A stretch of DNA of 64,000 nucleotides. It comes from Microvelia longipes. Lineage: Eukaryota; Arthropoda; Insecta; Hemiptera; Veliidae. Shown here piece by piece: positions 11,437-23,934 of the stretch. Every line of letters starts with the position of its first letter. Position 1 is the stretch's first letter. The stretch covers positions 15,079,409 through 15,143,408 of the forward strand of contig JACMZG010001870.1 in the NCBI GenBank assembly GCA_018340805.1. Direction: 5' to 3'. Under the pieces are notes generated by a model. The model was not told the origin of the DNA. It saw only the letters and a list, made by a program, of their open reading frames with translations, and searched no databases. A program made the translations under genes and the position numbers.

Positions 11437-14400
11437 AAGTCTCGCAAAACCTATTTTGTCATCATCAATGACCTTTGAAACGGATATGGGTCGGAGTCCG
11501 AAGTATGATTCCCGCCATGACGCCTATCCCATTAGGGAATTCATACTCAAAGGAAATTCGCTAAAACAAATAACTATCAGCCTCTTGTCCGCTAAGCGGC
11601 ATCGGCATGGTAGCTGCTTCGCGGCCCCCACGCCTCCTTGTGATCACATGGTTGTTGTCTTGTATTTAGTGTAATTTATTGTTTTTAGAAATTCTGGAGA
11701 AGTCTTGGTCAGTTAGGTGTCCATGGGATTACTGTTGCCCCAGACTACGGTGGATCTGGAGGTAATTACTTGCAGAACGTGATTATCGCTGAAGAAATGT
11801 CTCGAGCATCTGCCTCTATAGGGCTGAGCTATGTGGCACAGAGTAACTTTACTGCTAATCAAATAAATAAATGGGGAAATGAACAACAGAAACATAAATA
11901 TCTGCCTAAAGTATGAACTATTTTGATATTATTAAAGTTTTAATAGAAAATGTTACTATTTAGAAAAAAATAATTTCACCTACTACCGTAGGTGAGAAAA
12001 AATCTGAAACCCAAAGTTTCTTTATAATTATCCGTTTCAGGCACTTTTATGTACTTCTAAGTGATTTTACAGTCTGTTGTGTCTGTGTGAGTTTATTTTC
12101 CCTTTTAATTCAGAGTCAAAGTGGAGCGAGACCAAATTAATACCACCTAAGGACAAGCATTATTAGGACAAGCATAACGAGGAAAGTTGTGAGGCAAAAA
12201 AAGTACCACGGTATTCTGAACTCGATTTTTCAATATTAATCTTTATTTGTAATAGGGGACTTATTTCATCATATTCTTTACTAAAATAAAATGTTGGAGG
12301 ATCTGAACGAAACATTTCAAAGCTGCAATTAAGATTGTACTTAAAAAAAAAGATTTTGAAACCTATATTTAATAGTGATGGGCGATCCTAAAAATTTTGA
12401 GTTCGATCCTAAGTTCGATCCTTATAGATAAGATAGATCTAGATCGAGCTTTTTGAGTCCAAGCTCGAACTCGAGCCCAACCTCGAGATCAAGCCCTAGA
12501 TCGAGCTCGAGCCCAAGTCGAACTCGAGTCCAAGTCGAGTTCGAGCATAAGATTGAGGTTGAATCTAAGAACGAAGTCGAGCCCAGACTTGACGTCGAGC
12601 CCAAGTTCTAGGTACATGAGCGATTATAAAAATGTTATGGAATAATAAAAAAACGTTTTATGACGTCTCACTATTAAAAAATAAGTAAAAAAGTAATTAA
12701 AAATAAAACTCAATAACAAGCTTGAAGATCAAAAATTAAAGATAAACTCAGTATATTAAACGATAAAAATTTGATCAAACGCGGCGTTTTTCCTAAAAAG
12801 GCTAGAGCACCATTAACTATGCAATATACAATTATCGTGGTTCCCGAAGGGTGAATACACTAATGTGTCACATTTTTAATTAGTGTCATTAATTAATTTA
12901 AATTAAATTAATTTATTGATTGATATTAAACCCAGGCTCGAGATCGATCCCAGGATTGATTCGAGCTCTGGCTTATAGCCGAACACAGGATCAAGCTCGA
13001 TCTTAAGCTCGATTCCAGGATCGAGCTCGAGCCCAAGATTGAGCTCGAGCTTTTAATTGAAAACTCGAGCACACTTAAACCTCGATCCCGGCTCGATCCT
13101 AGTCAAAATACTCGAATCGAGTATTCGAGCTTTTAGTTTGAGCTTAACCATCACTATCCAATATGTTATTAATAGTGTATCAGGCGAAATAGAGCACCTT
13201 CGAATGATAAGGAGCCATCTGATTTATAAAACTATTCCTCAAGAGGCCTATTTCCATTAGCCTCTTGAGGCATAGCTTTCCTCAAGAGTTAAAATAGCTT
13301 TTACCCAGACAATTTTTGTTTGGTATTCCTGGATTACCTATTTGAAACATTTTAGTTACAAATTCCTTTGAAAGCTTGTTACAAATTATTAATTATTTCT
13401 GATTTTAGATATGTTCAGGAGAAATTATTGGAGCATTAGGAATATCCGAACCTTGGGCTGGATCTGACGCTCTCGGTATGCTAACATCAGCCAAGAGAGA
13501 TGGTGATCATTATATCATTAATGGCTCTAAAATATGGACGACTAATGGGCCAATCGCAGATTTCGTACTCGTAAGTATCATTATATTTTCGAATGACAAT
13601 AAACATTTTATAATCAGAACTGGGTTTCCTTAAAATAATTAGAGGTTTATCCTGGCACATTATATCCCTTAAGTCGAGCCCTGCATTACTAGGTACCTTT
13701 ATTGTAAGCAACCCAGAGAGCGGAGCGAACACTTTTTAACATAACACCATTAGACAAAAAACTTTATAGGGGCCTCTATTTTAAATTATTAAAGCTTTTG
13801 AGGAGGAATAGGTCTAAAATGATAAATAAAACTAATTTTGACGAGCTTTTTGATATAATTTTATATTTTTCAAGGCTTAACATGATAAATAATAACAAAA
13901 AACAGTTACATGGTTGCTGACACATAGATGTTTAGACAACAACTAGAGTAGCTGTTTTTGTTATTATTTATCATGTTAAGCCTTGAAAAAGATAAAATTA
14001 TATCGAAAAATTAGTTTTATTTATTATTTTGGACCTATTCCTCCTCAAAAGCTTTAATAATTACATCATTACTAATATACGCAATCTAGCCAGCGGAACG
14101 ATGGCATTCTTACTATGTATAATTGTTAGTATAAGCAATCTAGCAAGCCTTTTATTTAATATTGATCATTATTCATATTAGTAATTTAGCGAGCAAAGCG
14201 AGTCCTTTTTTCCACAGCTAAGGTAATCCTATTTACTTTATTGACTTATTTATATATTCTACTTAGCGAGCCAAGGGAACTATTTTTTTAATTAGTTTTT
14301 GTTGTATAATTCTGACATGAGTTGTTAAACACATTTCTATTTTAAATTACTACAATCATCATATAATGTATCTATAAAATTCACTTTAAGTTGACAGAGT

Positions 14401-17400
14401 GTTAAATTATTAAGTCTTTATTTTTGTTTTTAACCCATACATAGTTATATTCCTTTATACCTAATTTTAATTTATTTCACATAATAGTTATTTATGCCAT
14501 AAGGCTGAGAAGTGTGTCTTTATGTCACGGCAATTAAATTTACCGACGAGCGAAGCGAGTCGGGAAAAATTGCCAAGACATAAAGACATTCTCAGCCGGA
14601 TGGCATACACTATTTTTTTTGAGGTAGCACTCATTAAATAAACTGCGCTATATACTTAATTGAAAAAAAACGTCCAATCAACTCCATATTATCGTCGTCA
14701 TTGAATTCATCCATAGCTTCACAGTTTTACTCAACAATGTAAAAGCTTTACAAATAAACACACAAAAATTGTTAATTAGAACACCTTTTAAAAACGATAA
14801 AAAAATTAGTCTACGAACAAAAACAGACACAAAATGAACGTTTTTAAAAAAACCTCATGAAGGTTTTACACAGATTATTTTTTTGAACACGCTACATTAC
14901 AGTAATGGCGGCAATATATGAATTACTTTTACGTCCTAGGAGTTTTTTTACATTCATTATTGTCCTCGGAGGTGAAAAGTACTAAATAACCTCCTATAAC
15001 AATAATGATTGGCTTCTCATCCTAAAAACGGTCCAATAAAGTGCTCAATTACGTACTACCTCAAAAAAAGGTAATTTTCTGACTATATTTCAGTTGTATG
15101 CTAAAACTGATCGTAGTAAAGGAGCTAAAGGTATAACAGCATTTCTTGTGGAAAAGGAATGTGAAGGGTTTACAGTTGAACGAAAGTTCGATAAATTAGG
15201 AATGAGGGGATCGGACACCGGACAACTCCATTTCGATAACGTTCGAGTACACGGTATGTAAGCTATTCTATTTTCTATATATCCAGGCATTCCAGTAAAA
15301 TTCTAATCGCAATTTGTTATTTTTATTTATAATGCAAATAATATAAAATATTTTATATTTGTTATGAATGCAAAAGTTTAACCATGATGTTTAAAAAGGG
15401 TAGAAAACGTAAACCCTAATTTACAAAAAGCAACAAGTCTCTCAACCGAAGTTATTACAAATAATAAGCAGAGCCGGCATTCGGTAATAATGTCTTCAAC
15501 AGATCCTAAAAAAAACAAGTAAACAAAGAACTAATAACAGTAAACCCTAACTTTGTGGAATCGCAATTTTAAGTTTGTCTCAGTAAGTATAAATAAATGT
15601 TTGTGTGTAGTAATAATAGTTATATCAGCAAACTTAATAGGTTTCTAATTAATTAACAACGGACTATGCTCGAAGCAATACAAACGCAGTCGTCCTTTCT
15701 CACTTCTTTATAAAGGCGACATTATAAAGTAATTATAATTATAACGTCAATTGATGACGTCGTTAATTAAGCAATTTCACGAAATAATGGTAATTAGCTA
15801 GCAAACTTTATTCCAAATCATCTAAGCTGCAATAATCCTGGTTATGCCAATATCTGTGTCACCTGCATCGGCGGCACATCAAGTGTTGTTTTTTTACTAC
15901 CGATATGTGTATGTCAGAACTTTAGTGCCTTACTTTGTAAAGTACTTTGTTGAAGTGAACTACTTTTTAAGTTTTATTACAGTATTCTTATTCTCTTTAA
16001 GTGCTTTTAAGTAAGAAAGAAAAGTGTTACTTCAATATTTTCCAAATATTTTCAAGAAACTTCGGCTAAACTACGAACGTTTAAATATAATAACGTAGGT
16101 ATTCATTGAATCATTAAATATCTTGATTTGAAATATTGTTGATCTAATATAAAAAATATCAGGTACGGGGTACCTCGAAACTTTTCTTCATCACATCGGA
16201 TTCGCTACGCTCATCTTCCCTGATCCAAACAAAATCATGGATATACTTGTCGTATTGAAACGAAACTTGGTGAACGTATTTATTAAGTAAAGGTATACGC
16301 TTGTACCAAATTTAAACTCAATTAAATTATTTTTTGATTTTGTACAATTTTTTGAAAAGCATACATAAGTCATTTGATGAAAATTGAACTAATGCTGATA
16401 ATGAAATGGAACTTGGCACATATGTTACATATATTATACGAATATACTAGGAGCTACGATAATAACAAATACACACACACACACAAACTCAATCACACAC
16501 ATACAGACAGACAACTGTGTAAAAACCACTCAGGAGGCCTTTAAAGCACTTGAATTGGATAATTCCGGTTTCGGATTTTTTGCAAACACAAAAAACTCTA
16601 CGGTTATTTTTAAATTTAAACCTATGGTTTAAATGAGGAAAAGAATAAAACTTGAAACGTAAACATGTTATTTAAAAAATCAGGTGCCTCAGATCTTTTC
16701 CTTACCACATAGTATTCGCTACGCTCGTGACAGAAAATGAAAATTACCACATTTTTCAGATATACGTCTTCTAACTCGCTTTGCTCGTTCTCACGTACAT
16801 TCGAGGTCCAAGCTTTGTCCTCCCTCGATGCGGCTTAACTATAAAATCTTACAAAAACCCTACATATCAGTATCGTATTGAAATGAAACTTTGTTTACTT
16901 GAGTACTTAGTATTTATTACGTAAAGGGATACATTTGTAACAAAGTTCAAATCAAATGGATTATTTTTTTATTATTAAACATATTTTTAAAAACTTATAC
17001 AAGTCATTCGATAACAATTAAACTCATGCTGATAATAATAAGAAACTTGGAACAATTTTTACTCTTATATGTGACTACAAGCGATAGATCCAGTACTTTT
17101 CCTGCGTTTTATGAAGTTCCGATATTTTTTCAAGTCATTATTGCTGGTTAATGACGTCATAAAATAATATTTTCCGGATGGTGCCATAGTTGTGCGACTA
17201 GACCTAAAGATTGATATTTGTATAAAGTTTTACCTCTAGCATAAGTACACTGATAACAGATAAGAGCTGCGGTGATAACAGACACACACTCTTATAGATA
17301 GACGTATTTGTGCGAACCACGCAGGTGTATAAAGCACCTGAAACAGATAATTCAGGAGAAATCTTGGTTTCGGATATAGAGTGCAAACACAATACTTTTC

Positions 17401-20400
17401 CCAAATACCTACGGTATAATTTAGAAAAAGAAATCATTAAAAATACTCTAAATTAACGTTAAATATTGTATGTTCTTTTTAGAGAGCAATAGACTTGGAG
17501 AAGAAGGTCAAGGAGGACTAATACTACTATCAGGATTAGATACTGAAAGAGTTGTACTGGCTGCTTGTTCTATAGGGTAAGAAGTTCTTCAAGTGTTACT
17601 TGAAAAATAAAATAAATCAGTAGCTTTTAATTAGCTGTCTGAATATAACGTCTAGATTGGTGCAATCGGACGAGTCAAGGAAAAATAAAAAATGAAAACC
17701 AATTGTTAGTGGTTTGTATCCAAGGGGGGACGGTATGGGAATAAGGGGAGAGAAAAATTTCAGGCCCGTATTCAAAGACATTTTCCTTACCTAAACCTAA
17801 CATTTTCCTTAAGGGCTCCTTAAGAAATATGTTAGGTTTAGGTAAGAAAAATGTCTTTCAATGTGGGCCTCAGTTTTCACTCTTTACCAATTTATACAAA
17901 ATTCTTATAGAGCTTATTTGGGCTCACTCATCCATCGTCTTCCCACCATTCTAGCGCTAAATAGCGGATGGAAAGACTTGATTACCCTCAATTGATCGCT
18001 GTTTGATTACTAAAAATATCTGAAAGATTGATGCTTCCTCCACTAGACTGTACTACTTGAGCGTTCTGCATCCCGTCAATTATTTTTTTTTAGTTTTGCG
18101 AGTGAACCATCTATGTTGATACTATCTATCTATGGTATCGCTTAAATACAATACTTTTCCCATATACTTACGTTAGAAGATGAAAAAAAAAAATTAGTAA
18201 AATGAATATAATATATATTAATATAATATTAATATAATATTAATATATATTAATATAATATTAACACTTGTATATTTAATGAAATCTAGTCTCTTGCCCT
18301 AAACTAATTTTCATCAGGTAAAATGAATATTTTTTAAATATTCATAATAATTCTTATTATTTTATTTCTTCTGTTAATAATTTACTTTTATGTATTGATT
18401 AACATTTTAAGATCTTTTCAATGTTAAAAGTTTATTTAAAAGAGTAACCAATGAATACAGTTACTTTTGATAAAATTTATCAAACATTTAGACACATAAT
18501 TAGTTGAAACTAAAGTGATGTAAAAATGAAGGGTCGGTGGTTGAGACAGTGTTCCGACTCTCACCTTTTTTCATATGGGTGAGATGAACCACCTTTCAAT
18601 CAAGCAAGAATCTAGTTCAAGTACTATGCCGCAAGTCAGCGCTAGTTTTCATGCATCCTGATTTGTTAATTTATATCCGTTGTTGCAATAGTACGGCACA
18701 CGTCTAAAATCAGTTGATAGCGTGGGAAAATAGTGTTGAGGAACCAAAAAGGTTGGCCTGATTTGAAATTGAGGGCTTGGTTTAACATCCAGGACTTACC
18801 TCATTGGCTCCCTCGCAATATTTTCCTGCGCTGTCAACTGATTTTAGCCGTGTATAAGCTACGGTTAACTAAGAGTGCCATTTTAACATATTAAACCAAA
18901 TTAAATAAAGCCGCTTGAACACGTTGTTATAGTTGGTGAAAATTAAAATGATGTAATAACTAGCGCTGCAATGCGGATATTCGGAGGAACTAAAAGTGAC
19001 AGGATTTGCTCAGGGCCTTGTGAAGGCTGGGAGTCGGAACACTGTCTCTACGCCGACCCCTCATTTTTATACCACTTAAGTTGAAATGTATTCTTTATTG
19101 TTTGTAGTATAATGCAAGCTGCTTGTGACGAGGCATTTGAATACGTCCATACCAGAAAGCAATTCAATCAAGAAATTGGCACCTTTCAACTGATGCAAGT
19201 ATGTGAAACGTTTGTTGTGTCCAAAATGAGAAGCAGAGGTCTTTTTTTTAACGACTGGTTAAGTTACAAGTTTGGTCACCTTTTGGAAAGTGGATACAGC
19301 GCCACTATGGTCGAAGTCGTTCTTAAAAGGAGTCTTTTGGTTAAGACTTGGTTATTTTTAATGATAGTGCTCGCAACTCAATTATACTGTCAATGAAATA
19401 AATGACTGGGGTTATGATGAGATATGGTGTATGTTGCATTAGCCCGAGGATTGTTGGTTCAATCCCGGTCAGGAGTCGGTATACCCCTGAAAGTACTATC
19501 CTTAAAGATTAAATTAAATCATCCGAGCAATTGAGATGTCAGGTACTCCAGAAAATATACCAAACATAATTTTAGAAGGTTCAAAGTAATTTTTAAAGTA
19601 TTATCATTGTTAAAATTAAATAGATTTAAATAACAAGCTCAATAATACTGGTACAAAACAATCTTATTAAAACACTTGAGGTAAAAAGATACTGAATACT
19701 GACACGACCATTATTATTCCATTACTTCTTCGGCACTCAAACCAAAGCTGAAAAAAATCAGGTCAGACTTTTTCCTTATCTTCAGATGGATCCTTATTTT
19801 CATTAAAAATAAAATAATTTTCAGATATAACTTTATTATTTGAGAGCTCAAGCGTTGCTCCGACTAGTAATTGTAGCTTTTAGCCGAAACCAATCTAGGG
19901 ATATGCATATCCAACGGGAATTATTGACGGTAGCTGATTCTTTATACAACATTTGTTTTTCTGCTTGATCAGTTTCAATGTTGAGAACATTTATTCCACA
20001 GAGAAATTCCTTTAGTTCCAAGGTACAAGTGGTCTATGCAGAGTACAATCACTGTTTCCTGAAGATAAACACAAAAATATCAACAACTATGATCATAAAG
20101 TAGACCTTTATGAATTTCTCTAAACAAAATCCACTAGCTCGGTGATCTATCACCTTTTCCTGATTACTACCATCTTCTATAAAAAAAAAAATTTTTTCAG
20201 GGAAAGATAGCTGATATGTACACAAAATTGTGCAGTTGTAAAAGCTATGTGTATAATGTAGCTAAAAGATTAGATACAGTTATTAATCCGGCTGAGTGTG
20301 CATCAGTATTCTTATTAGCTGCAAAATGTGGTGTTGACGTGTGTCGGGAAGCTGTTCAATGCTTAGGTAAGATTAGAGGTGACTGGAAAGTAAACAATGG

Positions 20401-22055
20401 TCTTGAGGGCTAATAAAAGTTATCCATAAATTCTGGGTGCTAAATTTGCTAGAGAATCCTAACAAATGTTTCTTTATCTACTCCTTGTATTGTAAGTTCT
20501 ACTTACAGTCTTGTTATCTCACACTGTAAATGTACTTACTTTTAGGGAGGAAAAGTGAAAGTGTAGCCAACTTGACAGATTTTTTAGTAAACTTTTTAGG
20601 AATTTTAGGAAATTTTTAGGATTTTTTTCGGTGTTATGTTGGTACTACGGGTAGAATATACAATATACACACGCTAATGTTTAAATTACAAATATAGTAT
20701 TACACATTATTCTATTGACAGCTTACAATAAAATAATGTGAAGATAGTGGCTTTATTCTCTCTTCATCAGAGTAATTGACATGGTAAGAATAAACTAAAC
20801 TAACACAATAACAATTAAGGAGTTAAAGAATATATATTAATAGTTGTTAGTATTAGCTCTCTAGTCGTAGATAAAATTTAATATGCAACAAGGGATGAAA
20901 GTTTTCAGCTCTCGTATTATCTCCCTCGTCAAGCCTCGGGAGCCAAAATGTTAGTTAACTCCCTTGGCAAGCCTCGGGAGCTAACTAGTTTATCTCCCTC
21001 GGCCTACCGGCCAGGTGAGCTAATGAAATTTCCTCCTTCGGCGCTGCCTTAGGACGAAATTTTAACTTGAGCTGTAAAACTTACTTTCATCCATTGTTGC
21101 ATAAATAACTATTCTGGACAGACTTTAATATACATCTTTATGGTATTTCATCTATAATATTGAATGATATTGTAATACCATATATTATGTGTATATATAT
21201 TTTTATTATATTGAGTTTAAATAATTTGATGGCCGTCTTCTGTTTTATTAAATAAAACAAAAGGGCTTCGACCTCATAGTGGCTACGGGACGTCTGCGCT
21301 GAGGACCTGCTCCTCCCTGTGTTTCCGAAGTGGCTACATGGATGTTTTCCTATATTGTTAGATTATGTAAGTGGCATATTACCAAAATATTACCGAATTC
21401 CCAAATGTAAGTAAGTCACATTTTTACATGTCAAACGATAAATTCAGAACTAATGCCGATAATACAATTTACTTTTGTATATTTCTCAAACATTCAAAGA
21501 AGTATAATTTCAGCCCGATCAAATTTCTATTTTGGATTATCTGAATTTTAAAAACTTTTGCTGAGTCATTATTGTGGCTTAATAACGTAATACACATTTC
21601 AAAAAAGTAAAGTTCAGTAGATTAATAAGGTCGATTTTTTACATAATTGGCCTTAATTATAATACGACACACGGCTAAAATCAGTTGACAGTGCGGGAAA
21701 ATAGAGTTGAGGAATCAATATGGTTGGCTAGATTTAAAATTTAGGCCGTGTTTTAACATCTAGAACTAATCTCATTGGCTCCCTTGCATTTTTTGCCACG
21801 CTGTCAACTGATTTTAGCCTGTTTTGTATTATAAAAATATAGTTTTAATAATAATTTGTGATGTTTTAAAAACAGTTTTTATATTTGGCGTATCTCTTCC
21901 TTTCAGGTGGTAACGGTTATACAAAAGATTATTCTGTTGAAAGATTATACAGAGATGCTAAAGTATACGAAATAGGAGGAGGAAGTAATGAGATACGTAA
22001 ATTAGTTATAGCACGATACATCAACTCACTGTACCTCAAGCAGCAACGCACATAG
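8470..22055 (+). CDS. IVD: Isovaleryl-CoA dehydrogenase, mitochondrial (nine exons, complete)
   Basis: Exons: 8470-8613, 9471-9560, 11689-11910, 13409-13570, 15094-15253, 17483-17576, 19108-19198, 20201-20366, 21907-22055. All introns are GT..AG and phases agree, giving 425 residues, close to the human enzyme (about 426). The family oxidises isovaleryl-CoA to 3-methylcrotonyl-CoA with FAD in the mitochondrial matrix, in leucine breakdown, passing electrons to ETF. Residues 1-30 are rich in Asn, Ser and Arg with few acids, fitting a transit peptide. Acyl-CoA dehydrogenase signatures: SEPWAGSD (165-172), LGMRGSDT (241-248), RKQFNQEIGTFQLMQ (307-321), YEIGGGSNEIR (397-407). The expected catalytic base is Glu281 in LDTER, the position special to isovaleryl-CoA dehydrogenases; the site used by medium-chain enzymes is Gly, as expected for IVD. 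Trp168 replaces the usual Asn, and the N-terminal half is rather diverged (SYVAQSNFTANQI). No AATAAA is seen in the 170 bases after the stop. Family assignment is firm. Confidence 0.93.
8932..9328. mobile_element. Family B foldback element, copy 1
   Basis: Outer ends gttctggcgcggaggtccgc and gcggaaccccgcgctagaa are inverted; inner arms aatccaatttttgcttaatt / aattaagcaaatattggatt and taacctgagcagtagcg / gctactatgctcaggtta continue the palindrome to about 130 bp per arm. Lies in IVD intron 1. Confidence 0.72.
9817..10270. mobile_element. Family B foldback element, copy 2
   Basis: Ends attctggcgcgtggtccgca and gccgaccaccgcgccagaat. Inner arms gcttaacaatctatgcctta and tgttaagcacgggaacac, then acttgagcatttactcaatt and gataattgggtaactgctca. 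A tRNA-like segment follows about 52 bases to the right on the minus strand. Confidence 0.75.
10322..10405 (-). repeat. tRNA-like segment beside family B copy 2
   Basis: On the minus strand a box-B motif (ctaggttcgaatcctagc) sits downstream of a box-A-like stretch (aaatgagagtggttcagagc). It resembles a tRNA-derived SINE head rather than a functional tRNA, since no full cloverleaf could be drawn. It shares cctaggaaccttggctttt / cctaggtacccaggctttg with the 46146 copy. Confidence 0.5.
10730..10830. repeat. Dispersed repeat with gccggctttcggcaataatg
   Basis: agagccggctttcggcaata then atgccatcaacagtgcctaa; related copies at 15470-15545 (same strand, also ending gtaaacaaagaactaataac), 38735-38790 and 40210-40270. 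Source element unknown. Confidence 0.55.
11340..11434. repeat. Compound (CATA)/(CA)/(TA) microsatellite
   Basis: Tracts of cata, ca and ta in succession, in IVD intron 2. Confidence 0.85.
12372..13158. repeat. gatCGAGCTC-rich element
   Basis: Two blocks (about 12390-12615 and 12935-13135) are made of degenerate gatcgagctcgagcccaag-type units. Flanking tagtgatggg and ccatcactat form inverted ends, with an AT-rich middle. Short open frames here are repeat artefacts. In IVD intron 3. Confidence 0.6.
13784..14062. repeat. Foldback element, about 280 bp
   Basis: Arms start attattaaagcttttgagga and end tcctcaaaagctttaataat; inner caaggcttaacatgataaat and its complement flank a short loop near 13915-13945. 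Lies in IVD intron 4. Confidence 0.75.
14612..15070. repeat. Element with short inverted ends before IVD exon 5
   Basis: Ends tttttttgaggtagcactca and gctcaattacgtactacctc form an imperfect inverted pair. The interior is AT-rich without a coding frame. Its right edge is 24 bases before the exon 5 start. Confidence 0.45.
15465..15545. repeat. Second copy of the gccggc repeat
   Basis: agagccggcattcggtaata, tcttcaacagatcctaaaa and aagtaaacaaagaactaata match 10730-10830. Confidence 0.55.
16160..16215 (-). repeat. Inverted copy of the 5575 repeat
   Basis: Contains ggggtacctcgaaacttttc and catcggattcgctacgctca, complementary to the 5575 block. Confidence 0.6.
16488..16640 (+). repeat. Dispersed repeat E, copy 1
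   Basis: Shares cactcaggaggcctttaaag, ggataattccggtttcgga and ttttttgcaaacacaa with copies near 17280-17430, 41540-41690 and, inverted, 23815-23915. No coding frame; source element unknown. Confidence 0.6.
17278..17430 (+). repeat. Dispersed repeat E, copy 2
   Basis: Contains aaagcacctgaaacagataa, ttcaggagaaatcttggttt, gtgcaaacacaatactttt and ctacggtata in the order seen at 16488 and 41540. A 77-codon minus-strand frame here is not a gene. Confidence 0.6.
17762..17871. repeat. Hairpin, about 110 bp
   Basis: Arms aggcccgtattcaaagacat and atgtctttcaatgtgggcct, continuing ttccttacctaaacctaaca and its complement, around a loop of about 20 bases. In IVD intron 6. Confidence 0.7.
18511..19083. 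mobile_element. TIR element hosting a nested family A copy
   Basis: Inverted ends include aaaaatgaagggtcggtggt / cgccgacccctcatttttat and gacagtgttccgactc / gagtcggaacactgtc. The family A element at 18688-18853 lies inside. The right edge is 25 bases before IVD exon 7. Confidence 0.7.
18688..18853. mobile_element. Family A short TIR element, copy 3, nested in another element
   Basis: Ends atagtacggcacacg and gccgtgtat with the inner aaaatcagttgatag / ctgtcaactgatttt pair. Orientation of the body is opposite to the 6333 copy. It lies inside the larger inverted-repeat element at 18511-19083, so it inserted later. Confidence 0.72.
20883..21112. repeat. Inverted-repeat element with cctcgggagc motifs
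   Basis: Ends atgcaacaagggatgaaagt and actttcatccattgttgcat are complementary with one or two mismatches. Inside, two copies of gcaagcctcgggagc-like sequence and a palindromic taccggcca occur. GC content is higher than the surroundings. In the last IVD intron. Confidence 0.7.
21659..21833. mobile_element. Family A short TIR element, copy 4
   Basis: Ends ataatacgacacacggc and the degraded complement gcctgttttgtattat. Inner aaaatcagttgacag / ctgtcaactgatttt arms. Lies in the last IVD intron, about 75 bases before the final exon. Confidence 0.72.
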
Positions 22056-22229
22056 CTGCAACACCTTGACATTGTTTATTGCTTTTCTACGAGTTGAAGT
22101 TCTTATCTTAAAATCAGTTCATTAATTTATCTTAAAAATAATTGTTTATTTATTTATAAAATTAATTTATTTATTTGCAAAATAGTTGTGATTATTTGTA
22201 AAATATGTCAAGAGGTTTATAACTTAATT

Positions 22230-23236
22230 TACAGTTCGCGAGGGGCGTTTTTCCCAGTTGATTTGCTGACTAATACAGGGTTTCCGTTGGTTGAGTATTT
22301 CGTGATGTAGTTGGAGGCATACATTGACTATTAAAACTATCCGAGACGCGTGGTGAAGATATAAGCAGTTTCCATGAGTTGGAGATCTTCAACCCATGGG
22401 TTGGTAATATTCCTGTGCTTAGCAATCTCTATACCCAACCAGACAAATCTGTCTCGATATAGATAAAAATTGTCTAGCACCGCGGTTTTCTCAAAAACTA
22501 ATACGATGACTAGTACCTTATGAGTGCTCTCTATAATGTGTCATCTATAATGTGTTTGATGTTCTCGACTAAACGCCTGAATATGAGTCTACCTGTCTGT
22601 CCGATGTGCCACATCTACAAGGGATCTTATTGAAACCACTCGATTTTCTTGGAAGGAAATCTTTAACACTTCCAAGAAAGTTTCTAGTGGTGGTGCAGAT
22701 ATTAAAAATAATGCTAATATTGTTGCATGCCTGAACCTTGCCTGTCCTATTTGTAGTATCTTTGGCCTAGTGTGTCAAAGGGTATCAACGACATTTCATC
22801 CTGTGTTCCCTTTCATTCCTGTCTTTTTCACTAGTCGCTTTATGTTCGTTACGACGGATGGTACTGTTGACGTCCTCGCTCTTGTAGCCGTTGTAAGAAT
22901 TTGCTGCCTGGAGGTGTAGTTTCTCTTGTTTTCAATATTCTTCGTCATCATTTGCAAGCCTCTTGAGATCTTGAGTTGGATAGTGATGGGAAATTCCGTA
23001 ACGATATCTGTCCGTATAAGTTGCTTTGCGATAGACCCGTTGTTCTAAAGTCTTATTATTATTCTTAATTTTAAGTCCACCAAGGAAAGCCAGCGCTTAT
23101 TTTCTATTTCAATAGTTAAATTTATGTTAAGTTAATTATAGAGTTCATGATATCTTGTAAAATTTCATCCAAAGTGTCTTTACTATGTGGCCAGACAAAG
23201 AAAGTATCATCATTTTCCAAGATTTGGGCAGAATAA
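22230..23236 (-). mobile_element. Decayed Penelope-like retroelement (RT then GIY-YIG), pseudogene
   Basis: Translated in broken minus-strand frames, this reads in the order expected of Penelope-like elements. Near 23220-23160 there is a reverse-transcriptase active-site segment, NDDTFFVWPHSKDTLDEIL, in place of the usual (Y)VDDT. Near 23085-22960 comes ALAFLGGLKI, VYRKATYTDRY and SHHYPTQDLKRL, the typical post-RT block. Near 22600-22550 is a GQTGR motif as in the GIY-YIG endonuclease, then an RDRFVWLGIEIAKHRN stretch near 22460. Several in-frame stops and frame changes show it is dead. It lies between the IVD stop and the secreted-protein gene. The 5' part of the RT is missing, so it is truncated. 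Family call rests on recognised motifs and their order. Confidence 0.72.
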
Positions 23237-23814
23237 GTGGCACGACTGCTAATGTTCAAAGACATTTAAAGTGATACCGCGACAACGATTTTAAAATCAA
23301 TGCTAAGATCTGCAAGGCGGGCGAATTATTTATCTTGAAATTTTATTACCATCAAATTTACAAGCAATTCTTGGTTTAGTCAAAAAATTTACTTTACATT
23401 ACAAATGAGAAAAAAACAGAAAAAATTACAAATTATTAAAGTTAAGCATTTTTGAGGTTTTAGAGCTCTTATACACTTATAAATATTTGTTTTATTCTGG
23501 GACATAAATTTTTCTATATCCAAACAGTGTAAAATGTAAAATTTAGAGAACGGAAGCAGTGTTACCAAACTGATTCTTCTCAATCTTAATGTAGGCTCGT
23601 ATTAAATAAATCAAACTTAAACTCGTGTAAATGAAACTCATTAAAATTAATTTAAAGTCTTAACTTCTTTAAATATTAAGCTGGGCTTAATATCTTTAAA
23701 ATTTGGAAAAACTTATAAAACCAACTTTCAGTTTCCTATTTAGTAAGAAAAGTGCAGTTTTTCCTTGCCAGACGAATTTTAACTATATTTTTTACTTTTC
23801 CTTATTTATACCTA

Positions 23815-23915
23815 AGTACATAGAAAAAGTATTGTTTGCGAAAAATCAAAAACCGGGATGACACCGGAATTATCCGTTTTTGGAGTTTTTAAGACCTCCT
23901 GAGTAGTTTTCACTA
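23815..23915 (-). repeat. Dispersed repeat E, inverted copy
   Basis: Minus strand reads aaaactactcaggaggtctt, ggataattccggtgtcatcc, tttttgattttt and aatactttttctatgtactt, matching the other copies. It directly precedes the tRNA-like segment at 23935. Confidence 0.6.
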
Positions 23916-23934
23916 AGTTGTTTTGTCTTTATTC

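Noticed and set aside
19112..19396. 94-codon frame taken as one gene
   Set aside because: Only its first part (to 19198) is IVD exon 7; the rest reads past a good donor into the intron.
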